The translations under genes were made by a program, and so were the position numbers. From Thermomicrobiales bacterium (GTDB taxonomy: Bacteria > Chloroflexota > Chloroflexia > Thermomicrobiales > UBA6265): DNA of 64,000 nt. Location: assembly GCA_019637585.1 (NCBI GenBank), contig JAHBVL010000009.1:19177-83176 (forward strand), given 5' to 3'. The notes below the pieces were generated by a model. It ran no database searches, was not told where the DNA came from, and saw nothing but the letters and a program-made list of their open reading frames with translations. Of the stretch, positions 43,926 to 52,614 are shown in pieces (the stretch's first letter is position 1; every line of letters begins with the position of its first letter).

Positions 43926-46742
43926 TCACAACTCCTCGGGAAGCGAGACACCGGTCAGCTGCTCCAGCTGGCTGATGCCTTCCGCAGTCTCCCGAACGCG
44001 CCAGACTTCGTCCACGGCGGCGCTGGTTTGCACGTCTTCGACGTGGCTGATGACGAAGAGCTGCTTGAATACGCCTGACTCCGCGATCAGTTTCTGCAGG
44101 GTCTCCATCAGGTTTTCGCGGCGCACCCTGTCCAGAGAACCGAAGACTTCGTCGAGCACGACAAACTGGGGCGGCGTGGCCGACTGCCCACCGATGAACT
44201 GGGAAAGCGCCAGCCGGGCGCAAAGCGCGATGACATCCCTTTCGCCTCCCGAGAACTGGCTCAGTGGGAAGGAATCGTCCTCGCCATCGAAGACCTCGAT
44301 GCCGAAGTCTTCGGTGAATTCGATCCGGTCGTACTTGCCTTCGGTGACCGACGCCACCAACTGACTGGTGATCTCGGCGATGGCCGGCGTCACCGTCCGG
44401 GCGACGTATTGCTCGAACCGGGAGAACTCCCGGTACATCCGGTCGAATTCGTCGGCAAGACGCTGGGAGTCGATCGACGCCGACAGCAACCGCTGCAATC
44501 GCTTCTCTTCCTGCTCGATGCTCGCCAGAGAGTTTTCCGCCCGGGCCAGCTCCCGCTCCGCCTGGTTGAGCTCAGCCAGCCCCGATTCATAGCTCGATTG
44601 CAGCAACCGTTGCTCGGCGCGAGCCGCCGCCAGCGCATCCGGCTGGAAGGCCAGCACTTCGATCGCCGCGCGAACGGTCACGATCTGTGCCTCGGTCGAC
44701 CGAGACTGATTTTCGGCGGTCGCCAGCGACGCCTCGATCGTCTCCCGTGACGCAACCGTTTTTAGCAGGACATCGATCTTGGCCACCGCATCGCTGGCGA
44801 TCCGCCACTCGCCGATATCCATCTGGTGCCGTGACTGGTCGTAGTCGAACGGCCCGATCGACGCCAGATCCCGCTCGACCTGGGTGTGATCTGCCTGGTT
44901 GGTTTCGTAGTCGCGTTTCAGCTGGCGAAGGAGCGGCGCTTCCTGTTCGCGGTCTCTTGCGGTCTGGAGCGACGCTCGAGCCGCGGCGATATCACCCTCG
45001 CTCGGCGCTTCAGCGCGATCGAGCGCCGCCAGCAGCTCCTCGAATTGGGCTCGGGTTCGTTCGAGCTGCGCTTTCGCTTCGGCAATTGGTTCCTCGCTGC
45101 TGGCCAGGCGGGAGCGCTGCCGTTCCAGCTCGGCCAGACGCGACCGCGCTTGATCGATGCGAGCTGCGCTTTCGGCGACCCGCTTTTCGGCTTCGGCGGC
45201 TCGTGCGTTCAGCTCCCCTATCTGCAGGTCGAGGCTTTCGACCTGCGACTGCAGCGCGGCGACATCCCGCTCCAGGTCTTCAGCGAGATAGGGGCGACCG
45301 CAGGTTGGGCATGGTTCGTCGAATCGCCCGCTCTCCAGCCGTGCTCGCAACCCTTCGAGCGTCGCGCGTTGTGTGGTCAGCGTTCCGACAGTGGCCATTG
45401 CCGCTGTGCGGTCGCTCGCTGCGGCATTCCGGTCCTGCTCGGCCTGATTCAGCGATTCCTGGGGGGGGTCCGCGCTGATGGCCGCGATCGCGGCCGCAAT
45501 GCCGGCGACTTCGTTGTCATAGCGAGCAGCGCGACTCTGCTGCTCGTCGAGGGAGCGGGCCAGGGCGGAACACCGTTCGAGCTGGCTCAGCCTCTCCTGC
45601 AATGCCGATGATTGAATGGCTGAGGCTGCTTCGATCAACTGGTCGATACCGGCGGCGATCTGGTCAGCCGCCAGGTCGCCGATCGCTCGCCTCGGCTCTG
45701 GTTCGAGGCGAGCCGCAACCGTGTCGATCGTTCCGAAGATCGACTGGGCCGACTGATCGAGCGCCAGGAGCCTCCGTTTCAGTTCTCCGGCCCGTTCGGT
45801 GAGGGTGCGTTGATGCTCGTGCTCGGCCACCGCTGCCGCCAACGACTCGGCGCGCGCCGCGAGAGGCTGCAGTTCGTCGATCTGCTTGTCCGCCAGGTCG
45901 ATCTCGATGACCGTTTTGCGATTTCCTTCGATTTCGACCGCAGTCCGGGCAAGCCTTCCGGTCAGCTCGGTTTCTTCCAGACGGAGGGCATTGAACCGGT
46001 TCGCCCGCTCTTCTTCCGATTGCGCAACCGTTCTGGCAGCTTCGAGGCTGGTGAAGAGATTTGTGAGGCGCTCCTGGATCTGCCCGGTCATCTCTCTGGA
46101 TGTGCCGACCTGCTGCCCGGCAACCAGGCGTTCCGCTTCGAAATCGCGACCCTGCATCTGGTCGTCATGGAGCCGCCGGTGGTGAGCGGCATCCTGCTGC
46201 TTTTGTTGTCGTTGCTCACCGATCGATTGCTGGGCCAGCCGGATCGTTTCCAGACCGAGGAGCTTGCCCACCTCACGACGGCGCACCGCATCGCTCATCG
46301 ACCCGAAAAAGCTCAGCTCTTTCTGCCGGGTGAAAAAGGTTGCGACAAACGCTTGCTGCGAAAGGCCGAGCAGGTTCTTCGCCACATACTCGGTGACCTG
46401 CCGGGTGCCCTGGACGACCGGGTTTTCCGGCTGGCTCGACCGATAGATCGATGCCGTCACCGTTCGCAGTCCCAGTTCCCGCTCGATCTCCCATCGCTCA
46501 CCGGTCAGCGGGTGCTCCAGCGTGACCTTGACGCGCGGTTTGCCTCCCAGGAGACGGGGGCGGATTTCGTCGTTGCGGATGTAGGTTGGGTTGTAGAGAC
46601 ACCACTCGATCGCTTCGAAGAGGGTTGTCTTCCCGGCGCCGTTGGGTCCGATGATAGCCGCCATCGACTGCTGGGCCGGCTCGAATGTGTGCGGCCCGGC
46701 GAACTGACGGTAGTCTTCCAACTCCAGAGAAACGAGATTCAC
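43926..46742 (-). CDS. sbcC: Rad50/SbcC-type SMC ATPase
   Basis: 938 residues. N-terminal Walker A IIGPNGAGKTTLFEAIEW (about 30-47), long coiled coils rich in Ala/Glu/Arg, a zinc hook CPTC at residues 478-481, a second coiled coil, then the ABC signature SQFSGGERDVIALCARLA and Walker B FVVLDEVFGSLD near the C-terminus. Shape and length fit Rad50 (880-1000) better than the 1000+ residue SbcC of E. coli. With the Mre11-like protein it tethers and processes double-strand break ends. Last gene of a four-gene operon; its ATG overlaps the sbcD stop by 4 bases (ATGA). Confidence 0.93.
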   Translation of the reverse strand: MNLVSLELEDYRQFAGPHTFEPAQQSMAAIIGPNGAGKTTLFEAIEWCLYNPTYIRNDEIRPRLLGGKPRVKVTLEHPLTGERWEIERELGLRTVTASIYRSSQPENPVVQGTRQVTEYVAKNLLGLSQQAFVATFFTRQKELSFFGSMSDAVRRREVGKLLGLETIRLAQQSIGEQRQQKQQDAAHHRRLHDDQMQGRDFEAERLVAGQQVGTSREMTGQIQERLTNLFTSLEAARTVAQSEEERANRFNALRLEETELTGRLARTAVEIEGNRKTVIEIDLADKQIDELQPLAARAESLAAAVAEHEHQRTLTERAGELKRRLLALDQSAQSIFGTIDTVAARLEPEPRRAIGDLAADQIAAGIDQLIEAASAIQSSALQERLSQLERCSALARSLDEQQSRAARYDNEVAGIAAAIAAISADPPQESLNQAEQDRNAAASDRTAAMATVGTLTTQRATLEGLRARLESGRFDEPCPTCGRPYLAEDLERDVAALQSQVESLDLQIGELNARAAEAEKRVAESAARIDQARSRLAELERQRSRLASSEEPIAEAKAQLERTRAQFEELLAALDRAEAPSEGDIAAARASLQTARDREQEAPLLRQLKRDYETNQADHTQVERDLASIGPFDYDQSRHQMDIGEWRIASDAVAKIDVLLKTVASRETIEASLATAENQSRSTEAQIVTVRAAIEVLAFQPDALAAARAEQRLLQSSYESGLAELNQAERELARAENSLASIEQEEKRLQRLLSASIDSQRLADEFDRMYREFSRFEQYVARTVTPAIAEITSQLVASVTEGKYDRIEFTEDFGIEVFDGEDDSFPLSQFSGGERDVIALCARLALSQFIGGQSATPPQFVVLDEVFGSLDRVRRENLMETLQKLIAESGVFKQLFVISHVEDVQTSAAVDEVWRVRETAEGISQLEQLTGVSLPEEL

Positions 46743-47935
46743 TCGGCGCCCTCAGCAGTGACCAGCGCGTCGATGGCGATCTGCGCTTGCTCGAGTTCGC
46801 GGCGGCCGATCTCGGCGAAGGACGCGGCAAACGACTCGTCGTACTGGTTCGTTTCCTGTCCCTCCGCAATGAACGCCGTGAAGAGTTCGAGGAGATTGGC
46901 CGACGGCATACCGGGGCCTCGCTCGACGAAGGGCGACGAGCCGATGCCGGCGCCGGTGACTTCGACCGACCAGACCAGCCCGTCGGCATCCATCCGGATC
47001 AATGCCTCGGCATGTCGCCGGACCGGCCGGGGGATGTCCTTCATCACAATCCGTGTCATCGCGGTTGGCTCGGCCAGCAGTTCCATCCATTGCAGGAGAT
47101 GTTCGGCGATCGCTTTGCCATCCAGCTCGGCAACCATGCCGGCTGAGAAGTCGTAGGTGACCATGGGCCGGGCGTGTGGGTTCTGGATGTGCTCGACCGT
47201 GGCCGGAGCGCCCACATCACCCAATGTGGCGATGGCATAGCCCGGCGCGATTGGTTCATCTCGCCAGGTGATGCGCTCGGTCGATCCGGCGTACCAGGCA
47301 TTGTTCCGGACCTGACTGAACGGGTGATAGTGACCGAGTGCGATGTAATCGAAGGCGCTGTCCAGCAGGATCTCGCTGATCTCCTCTTCGCCCGGTTCGT
47401 GCATCTGGTAGGGGAGACCCATATTCGGGACCAGACCATGGACAACCAGGATATTGCGACGTCCTTCCACCGGGAAAACGGCCGGAGGCTCGGGATTTGT
47501 CATCCGGCCATGTGGAACGAGGGTCAGGAGGAGATCGTTTCGCTCATCTTCGATCAACGCCTCCTCGTACCCGCCGCAGACCGTGATGCCCGGCAGCGCC
47601 GATTCCAGGAGCCCGAACACCGACCCGGAGACGCGCAGGCGGGGGGTGTCGTGATTGCCCGCCACGATGTAGGCGGGAATACCGGCCTGCTCGAGCTTGC
47701 GAAACTGGCGAATAGCCGTGGCGATGGCGGGATAGACGGGCCGGGTGTGATGAAAGAGATCGCCGCTGTGGACGACGAGATCGACCTGTCGCTCGATCAT
47801 GTCGTCGATCGCCCAGGCGAATGCGTTTTCGATATCGACGGTCCGTTGATTGCGTCCCGTGACCGGATCGGCCTTGGTCAGCGCCCGGTAGCCGAGATGG
47901 GTATCGGCCATATGGCCAATCGTCACCGGTGTCAT
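46739..47935 (-). CDS. sbcD: Mre11/SbcD-type nuclease
   Basis: 398 residues. The calcineurin-like metallophosphoesterase motifs are in order: MADTHLG (residue 8), VVHSGDLFHH (about 54-63), IVAGNHDTPR (about 93-102) and ALGHYHPF with metal His. A C-terminal cap and Rad50-binding segment follow. It is a 3'-5' exonuclease and endonuclease on broken DNA ends, working in complex with the Rad50-like protein. It overlaps herA upstream and sbcC downstream by 4 bases each, so stoichiometric production is likely. Confidence 0.93.
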   Translation of the reverse strand: MTPVTIGHMADTHLGYRALTKADPVTGRNQRTVDIENAFAWAIDDMIERQVDLVVHSGDLFHHTRPVYPAIATAIRQFRKLEQAGIPAYIVAGNHDTPRLRVSGSVFGLLESALPGITVCGGYEEALIEDERNDLLLTLVPHGRMTNPEPPAVFPVEGRRNILVVHGLVPNMGLPYQMHEPGEEEISEILLDSAFDYIALGHYHPFSQVRNNAWYAGSTERITWRDEPIAPGYAIATLGDVGAPATVEHIQNPHARPMVTYDFSAGMVAELDGKAIAEHLLQWMELLAEPTAMTRIVMKDIPRPVRRHAEALIRMDADGLVWSVEVTGAGIGSSPFVERGPGMPSANLLELFTAFIAEGQETNQYDESFAASFAEIGRRELEQAQIAIDALVTAEGAE

Positions 47936-50088
47936 CGCCGGAACCGCTCAGCATCGCGAGCCTGCCGGATGCCGTGCTGGATCATCGACCAGGCGGTGAC
48001 CCGTGTTGCGGCCGATGTTCCTTCGACCGATCTCATACGTTGTTCTGTCTGCGCGCAGATTCGCTCGATCGATTCGGCCGACAGTCCGTCAGCCAGCGTT
48101 CTCACCTCCCCCTGGGTGGGGGTGTCGTTCGCCGGAAAGCGTTTGGCCAGGCGATAGAGCGCATCCGCCGGGTTGGAGATCGTGACCGGAATGTCCTGCT
48201 CACCGTTGAACACCCGCTGCCCCGCCATGCCCGGAATCACCGGCGGCCGCGGAAACGCGCCGAAGAGGGGCGCCCGGAAATGCGCGTGCCGGACGAGCAA
48301 TCGCCCCTTGGGCAAGCCGAGCAGTTCGGCTTTGGTCGTTTCGCTCAACGACCGGTACGAGGCGTTGATGATCTCCTCGTCACCGACCCGGCCATAGAAG
48401 GAGGTGCCGCAGTTGCCCAGGATTTCGGCGTCGACCTTGGAGCGGAATTGCTGGGCGCCGAAGAGCACGACATTGAGGTGGCGGCCGCGAGCAGCGATAT
48501 CGACCAGCGTGTTGCGGAGTGATCCCTCCCCTCCGTTGGGTGCGTACTTGTTCAGCTCGTCGACAAAAACGATCAGTTTGTCGACGCCGAGATTCTGCTC
48601 CTCGGCCATTTTCCAGACGCGGTCGATGATCGAAGTGACCAGCAGTTCCTGGACATTCGAGTTGCAGTTGGCGATGTCGATGACCCGCACTTCCTGGTTA
48701 GTGAACGAGCTGTCGGCCCGCGGCAGATTGCCGTAGTCGACATTGCCGTCGGTCAGCAGCCCGTTGAACTTGCTGGTCAATCCGTTGAAGCGGTTGAGCG
48801 CTTTGAGAATCGTTGCCTTGTGGTGTCCCTGCCATTCGCTGCCGCCGGAGTCGTCGAGCTGGGCCAGCACTTCCCGGATTCTGTCGCTCAGCGCGTTGAG
48901 CGAGGTGATTCCCTGCCGGTCGCGAAACTCCGCGATCAATCCCCACATCTTGTCGTCGAGATCGCCCCGGTCGAAGACCTTGTGCGGCATGTAGAGGAGG
49001 GGTTCGAGACTCCAAAGGATGGGGTAGACCCGGTCGCGCTCGCCAATCGCCGTGCGCAACGTGTTCAACCGGTCGTGATACTTCTCGCTTCCCAGATTGA
49101 CGACGCTTTGATGACCGCCGCCCGGCTGCTGACCTGGTTTGAACGGAGCGAAGATGCGCAGATTCTCGAACGGCTCGATCTCGAGTCCGATCGATGCGTA
49201 GGCGCGGAAGTCGCTCTCTTCCAGCCCGGAGAATCCCGCTTTCCGATAGGCGCCAGTCAGCTCTGGAGGTGGCACGGCGGATTTGTCCAGCCAAACCAGA
49301 TCGGGTCCCTTGACATTGAAGAGGAGCGCCGCGACCGATTTGCCATGCTCGGCCATCCGCTGAAACACAGCGCTGGTCAGAAAGAGGGCGTGGCTGGTTT
49401 TGGTCGCCAAACCGGATTGCCCGGTCCAGTTGGCATGTCCCGCTTCTGGGCCGAGCAGATATTCCTCGTCCAGCCAGAGTGGGGAGCGCTGAAATGCCGT
49501 ATTGCCTCGCTCATCGATGACGACATCGCCCTGTTCGTCGATCGCGGCATTGCCGTTGGTGTGGAGGAGCGCCGGGATCGGCACGCCGGAGAACTCCTCG
49601 ACCCCCAGGGCGTAGTCGATTGCTTGACGTGTAGCGAAATAGACCGGTCCCGATACGACGGGGCGCTGCGACACCACATCCTGGCGCAGATGTCTGGTCC
49701 GCAGCACGTGCACCTCGAAAACGAGAATCTCCGGTCTGCGGGTTGGTGGTTCGGCGTCGAGTGCTTCCTCCAGATGCCGGTCGAAAAAATCGTCCAGGAA
49801 GCTGCGGAGATCGGAAAAGCGGCGTGGTTCGTCGACCACTCCGATTACCGCCGCTTCCTCGGAAAAACCGACCACGATATGGCCGATATCGAGCGAAAGC
49901 TGATCCTCTCCGGCCCAGAAGTAGAAGACATTCGAGCCAGCCGGTTCTTTCTCGCTGGAGACGACCCGGCCGATGACGCCGTGGCGCTGGTCGATCATCG
50001 AGGCGAAGGTCGCGATCGGCTGATCGAGCGGACTCTCGGCCCGAAACGCGGACATATCGATGTCGATCACAACGTCTCCGGTGGTCAT
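47932..50088 (-). CDS. herA: HerA-like bipolar DNA translocase/helicase
   Basis: 718 residues. A beta-barrel HAS-like N-terminal part is followed by the atypical Walker A GQSGLATKTSH (about residue 221-232), a form I have seen in this HerA subgroup, and Walker B KLIVFVDELNKYAP (about 500-514). LFGAQQFRSKVDAEILGNCGTSFYGRV matches the sensor and arginine-finger segment of HerA/FtsK-type hexamers. ATG at 50088 is preferred to 50109 because it gives an ATGA overlap with nurA, as at the other junctions. It would form a hexameric DNA pump feeding the NurA nuclease. Confidence 0.9.
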   Translation of the reverse strand: MTTGDVVIDIDMSAFRAESPLDQPIATFASMIDQRHGVIGRVVSSEKEPAGSNVFYFWAGEDQLSLDIGHIVVGFSEEAAVIGVVDEPRRFSDLRSFLDDFFDRHLEEALDAEPPTRRPEILVFEVHVLRTRHLRQDVVSQRPVVSGPVYFATRQAIDYALGVEEFSGVPIPALLHTNGNAAIDEQGDVVIDERGNTAFQRSPLWLDEEYLLGPEAGHANWTGQSGLATKTSHALFLTSAVFQRMAEHGKSVAALLFNVKGPDLVWLDKSAVPPPELTGAYRKAGFSGLEESDFRAYASIGLEIEPFENLRIFAPFKPGQQPGGGHQSVVNLGSEKYHDRLNTLRTAIGERDRVYPILWSLEPLLYMPHKVFDRGDLDDKMWGLIAEFRDRQGITSLNALSDRIREVLAQLDDSGGSEWQGHHKATILKALNRFNGLTSKFNGLLTDGNVDYGNLPRADSSFTNQEVRVIDIANCNSNVQELLVTSIIDRVWKMAEEQNLGVDKLIVFVDELNKYAPNGGEGSLRNTLVDIAARGRHLNVVLFGAQQFRSKVDAEILGNCGTSFYGRVGDEEIINASYRSLSETTKAELLGLPKGRLLVRHAHFRAPLFGAFPRPPVIPGMAGQRVFNGEQDIPVTISNPADALYRLAKRFPANDTPTQGEVRTLADGLSAESIERICAQTEQRMRSVEGTSAATRVTAWSMIQHGIRQARDAERFRR

Positions 50089-51149
50089 GCCGCGCGTGCT
50101 CCCGGCCAATAGCGTACTTCCCGGGCCAGATAGCGTTTCAGGATCTGCTCCAGATAGTGGATCGGATAGATCAGCGTGGGCCAGCGGGCGTCATTCGACG
50201 CTCGTGGCCGGCGTTCGGCCAGAATCCAAGCGGAGAGGAGATCGACTGGCGGAAGCTCGCTGGTATAGGTCACCTCGACCCGCACCAGACCGTAACGCGG
50301 ATCGCGTCCCTGCGCGTCCCAGAACCGGAGATACCAGACGGCATAGGAGCCCCCGTGCCGGCGGTCGTTGACGCGAAACATCGGAGTCCGGTGACCGGCA
50401 GGCATGCGAAAGAGCTGATCGGCATACTCGCCGGTGATGTACTGGCGATTGAACGATTTGACCAACCCGACCGTCTGGGGAACCGGTTCGCGGAGCGCGC
50501 CGTCATAGACGAGCCACGACCCATCGGCGGGCGGGTCGTGGCTCCACATGCGGAGCAGCTCTGTTTCTCCTTGCCGCCGCAGCCGCCGGGATGCGGACAT
50601 CGCTTCCCGTTCGAGACCGATGTAGTCGTCCAGCGCCGCGCGATAGGCGGCATGGTCGTTAGCGAGATGATCGAGGGGATCGACGATCGCGGTCTCCGAC
50701 GTTCTGGCCGAAGCGACGAATTGGCCAATGGCCGGCGACTCGGCTTTCTCCGGCACGAGCCATGAACTATTCAGCTTCAGCATCCCCGGAACCAGCTGCA
50801 GATCGATTGGTGAGCGTCGTTCGAGAACTGCCGCTGCCGTGACCGATGCCAGAATCGGAATAGCCGACTGGAAATAGCCAGGCAGCGTTTTCTGCGAACC
50901 ATCGAGGAAATAGCGAATCGACGTCGGGCCCGCAATGCTCTCCACCGGTATGGCAAAGGGAGAGAGCGCTTCCATCCATTCGATCGTCCCGGTCCGCTCG
51001 TCCTCAGAAGGGAGCTCTTCGAGCTGTTGCAGCTCGCCGAGCCGGTCCTCCAGACTGACCGACGAGCGCATGTCGTGCAGCGGTATGCCGGTCGATTGCA
51101 GATGCTGGTGGATTTGCTGGGCGCGTTGCCCGAAAGGGACAGCAGTCAA
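50085..51149 (-). CDS. nurA: NurA nuclease domain protein
   Basis: 354 residues with the NurA core: YFLDGSQKTLPGYFQS (first catalytic Asp, about residue 81-90), WLVYDGALREP (second Asp) and VGLVKSFNRQYI (conserved Lys/Arg), with YPIHYLEQILKR near the C-terminus. NurA is an RNase H-fold, Mn-dependent nuclease that resects DNA ends in complex with HerA. First gene of the operon nurA-herA-sbcD-sbcC. The start is TTG at 51149 (no ATG fits before residue 27). An extended -10 element TGCTATACT sits about 40 bases upstream. Confidence 0.88.
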   Translation of the reverse strand: MTAVPFGQRAQQIHQHLQSTGIPLHDMRSSVSLEDRLGELQQLEELPSEDERTGTIEWMEALSPFAIPVESIAGPTSIRYFLDGSQKTLPGYFQSAIPILASVTAAAVLERRSPIDLQLVPGMLKLNSSWLVPEKAESPAIGQFVASARTSETAIVDPLDHLANDHAAYRAALDDYIGLEREAMSASRRLRRQGETELLRMWSHDPPADGSWLVYDGALREPVPQTVGLVKSFNRQYITGEYADQLFRMPAGHRTPMFRVNDRRHGGSYAVWYLRFWDAQGRDPRYGLVRVEVTYTSELPPVDLLSAWILAERRPRASNDARWPTLIYPIHYLEQILKRYLAREVRYWPGARAA

Positions 51150-51186
51150 AGCGCGTTCCGGGGTTAGAACGTCTGTACGGGTTGCC

Positions 51187-51195
51187 AGTATAGCA
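51187..51195 (-). promoter_or_regulatory. extended -10 element of the nurA-herA-sbcDC operon
   Basis: TGCTATACT on the - strand, 40 bases before the TTG start. The -35 position falls in the heptamer array at 51210-51237 and has no TTGACA-like sequence. Confidence 0.5.
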
Positions 51196-51209
51196 GGCGG
51201 TGGCCTGCC

Positions 51210-51335
51210 GCAGGCAGCAGGCGGCGGACAGCAGGCAGAGGCATCACGCCGCTGAATGGAGTGGGCGAATGCTGCTCTCGCGAACCGATAGGTTACAGCT
51301 CTCCACTGCCCGCTGCCGGCCGCCTGCTGCCCGCT
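51210..51335. repeat. inverted heptamer arrays flanking creatininase 3' end
   Basis: On the + strand GCAGGCA, GCAGGCG, GCGGACA, GCAGGCA (51210-51237); further right GCCCGCT, GCCGGCC, GCCTGCT, GCCCGCT (51308-51335), which read on the - strand encode the last residues of the creatininase-like gene. The two arrays are approximately complementary. Confidence 0.8.
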
Positions 51336-52129
51336 TTCGCTCGTGGGTCCCGCTCACCCTCCCGAATCGTGATGCCGCTCATCCACGATCCGTTGGTCCA
51401 GCCGTTGGCTTCGAGGTTCTTCAGGAACGCCCCGACATGCTCAGCCAGCGCTTCGATGATGGCGGCCCCCTCTTCCGCACTTCCCTTGGTAGGGGTGCCG
51501 CTGAAGCCGTGCGGAACGACGTTGCTGAATGAACCACGCACTTCGACAGGGTAGTCGAACTGTTGCTGGGGGAGATCGAACGCGAGATCTGGCCGGGCCA
51601 GGTGGGGCGCGGCGTAGAGGGTCATCGACATCTCCGACTGGCCGCCGTGATCCTGATCGATCGCCCATTCGCCGGCCAGGAGTCGCTGGGAGAGTCCCTG
51701 CCAGCCTCCGAAGATCGCCACCACCATCCCATGCCGGTCGTTCAGCTCACGGGCGGCGTTTTCGATGCAGGGTGGGTTGCCGTCGTGGGCGGAAACGACC
51801 AGCAACCGGGTGATTCCATAAGCCAGAAGCGATTCGGCGATATCGACCACCACGCGGGTCAGCGTCTCCGGCCGCAAGGAAAGACTCCAGGGCCAGTTCA
51901 TCATGTGCAGCGACATGCCATACGCAAGTGATGGCAGCACAAGCGCCCCATCCAGTTCCTGGGCGAGCCGCTCGGCGATGGCCGTCGCGGCGATGGTGTC
52001 GGTGCTGAAGGGCAGATGGTCGCCGTGAAACTCCGTCGCGCCGACCGGGAGCACAGCGGTCTGGAAGCCTCCTTCGCGTAGATCGAAGGCGGTCAGGTCA
52101 GAGAGAAAGCGAGGGTTGCGTGTTGCCAT
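51293..52129 (-). CDS. creatininase-family amidohydrolase
   Basis: 278 residues. Marks: VLPVGATEFHGDHLPFSTDT (metal Glu, His and Asp; about residue 27-44), VVSAHDGN in the place of the usual NGHGGN-like motif, and WAIDQDHGGQSEMSMTL with the HxGxxETS-like segment. The family hydrolyses cyclic amides or formamides (creatininase, FAPy deformylase MftE). The ATG follows GAAGGAGAACA. The C-terminus (AGSRRPAAGSGEL) is encoded by a heptamer array and the stop is TAA, so the native end may have been altered. Confidence 0.82.
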   Translation of the reverse strand: MATRNPRFLSDLTAFDLREGGFQTAVLPVGATEFHGDHLPFSTDTIAATAIAERLAQELDGALVLPSLAYGMSLHMMNWPWSLSLRPETLTRVVVDIAESLLAYGITRLLVVSAHDGNPPCIENAARELNDRHGMVVAIFGGWQGLSQRLLAGEWAIDQDHGGQSEMSMTLYAAPHLARPDLAFDLPQQQFDYPVEVRGSFSNVVPHGFSGTPTKGSAEEGAAIIEALAEHVGAFLKNLEANGWTNGSWMSGITIREGERDPRAKAGSRRPAAGSGEL

Positions 52130-52166
52130 TGTTCTCCTTCAAGAAGGCATCCGCGGATGGGGTGAT

Positions 52167-52490
52167 TCAAGCTGGCGTGGCCGGCTGATGCTGCCACACC
52201 AGCTCCCGGGACTCATCCACCGCTTCCTGAAAGTATGGGTTTCGGAATCTGGTGTTGATCACAACATCGACTTCACGTCCGAGGAGCTCGGCGGCGGCAT
52301 GCTGAAAGTCGAACATGCTGGCGAAGCTCGACCTCGCCCCCTCTTCAATCTCGATGAGGAAGTCGACGTCGCTCGACTCGGGATTGAACTCGCCGGTGGC
52401 GGCGGAGCCGAAGACTTCGAGCTTGCGCACGCCGAACTCGCGGCAGAGCCGGGTCAGTTCGGTTCGGTTGTCGGAAATCAGGTCGATCAT
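52167..52490 (-). CDS. MNT-domain nucleotidyltransferase (no HEPN partner)
   Basis: 107 residues, paralogous to the antitoxin at 21223-21525: EVFGSAATGEF...SDVDFLIEI (GS-x11-DxD) and a shared LLGREV and FRNPYF segment. It presumably binds a nucleotide and modifies a partner protein. No HEPN gene lies next to it, unlike the first copy. ATG at 52490 has no clear ribosome site. The same frame is open through the upstream 77-base heptamer array to 52628, where it reads as CQLLSTS peptide repeats. Confidence 0.75.
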   Translation of the reverse strand: MIDLISDNRTELTRLCREFGVRKLEVFGSAATGEFNPESSDVDFLIEIEEGARSSFASMFDFQHAAAELLGREVDVVINTRFRNPYFQEAVDESRELVWQHQPATPA

Positions 52491-52500
52491 GGGGGTATGG

Positions 52501-52577
52501 TAACTGGTAGATAGCAACTGGCAACTGGTAGATAGCAACTGGCAACTGGTAGATAGCAACTGGTAGATGGTAGATGG
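52501..52577 (+). repeat. heptamer array of 11 units upstream of orphan MNT
   Basis: TAACTGG, TAGATAG, CAACTGG, CAACTGG, TAGATAG, CAACTGG, CAACTGG, TAGATAG, CAACTGG, TAGATGG, TAGATGG. It has a 21-base superperiod (three units). It ends 10 bases before the MNT start. Confidence 0.9.
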
Positions 52578-52593
52578 GGGAAACAATCGGTTG

Positions 52594-52614
52594 CTGCCTG
52601 CTGCCTGCTGCCTG
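52594..52614 (-). repeat. heptamer array CAGGCAG x3 after epimerase stop
   Basis: Read on the - strand, TAG (52615-52617) is followed directly by three perfect CAGGCAG units. Confidence 0.85.

Noticed and set aside
43926-51149. HerA-NurA as an anti-phage defence island
   Set aside because: The fusion to sbcD and sbcC in one operon and the core-gene surroundings favour DNA repair; no effector or other defence gene is adjacent.
52167-52490. Second complete MNT-HEPN toxin-antitoxin pair
   Set aside because: No HEPN-like frame with an R-x4-H motif lies on either side of this MNT gene.
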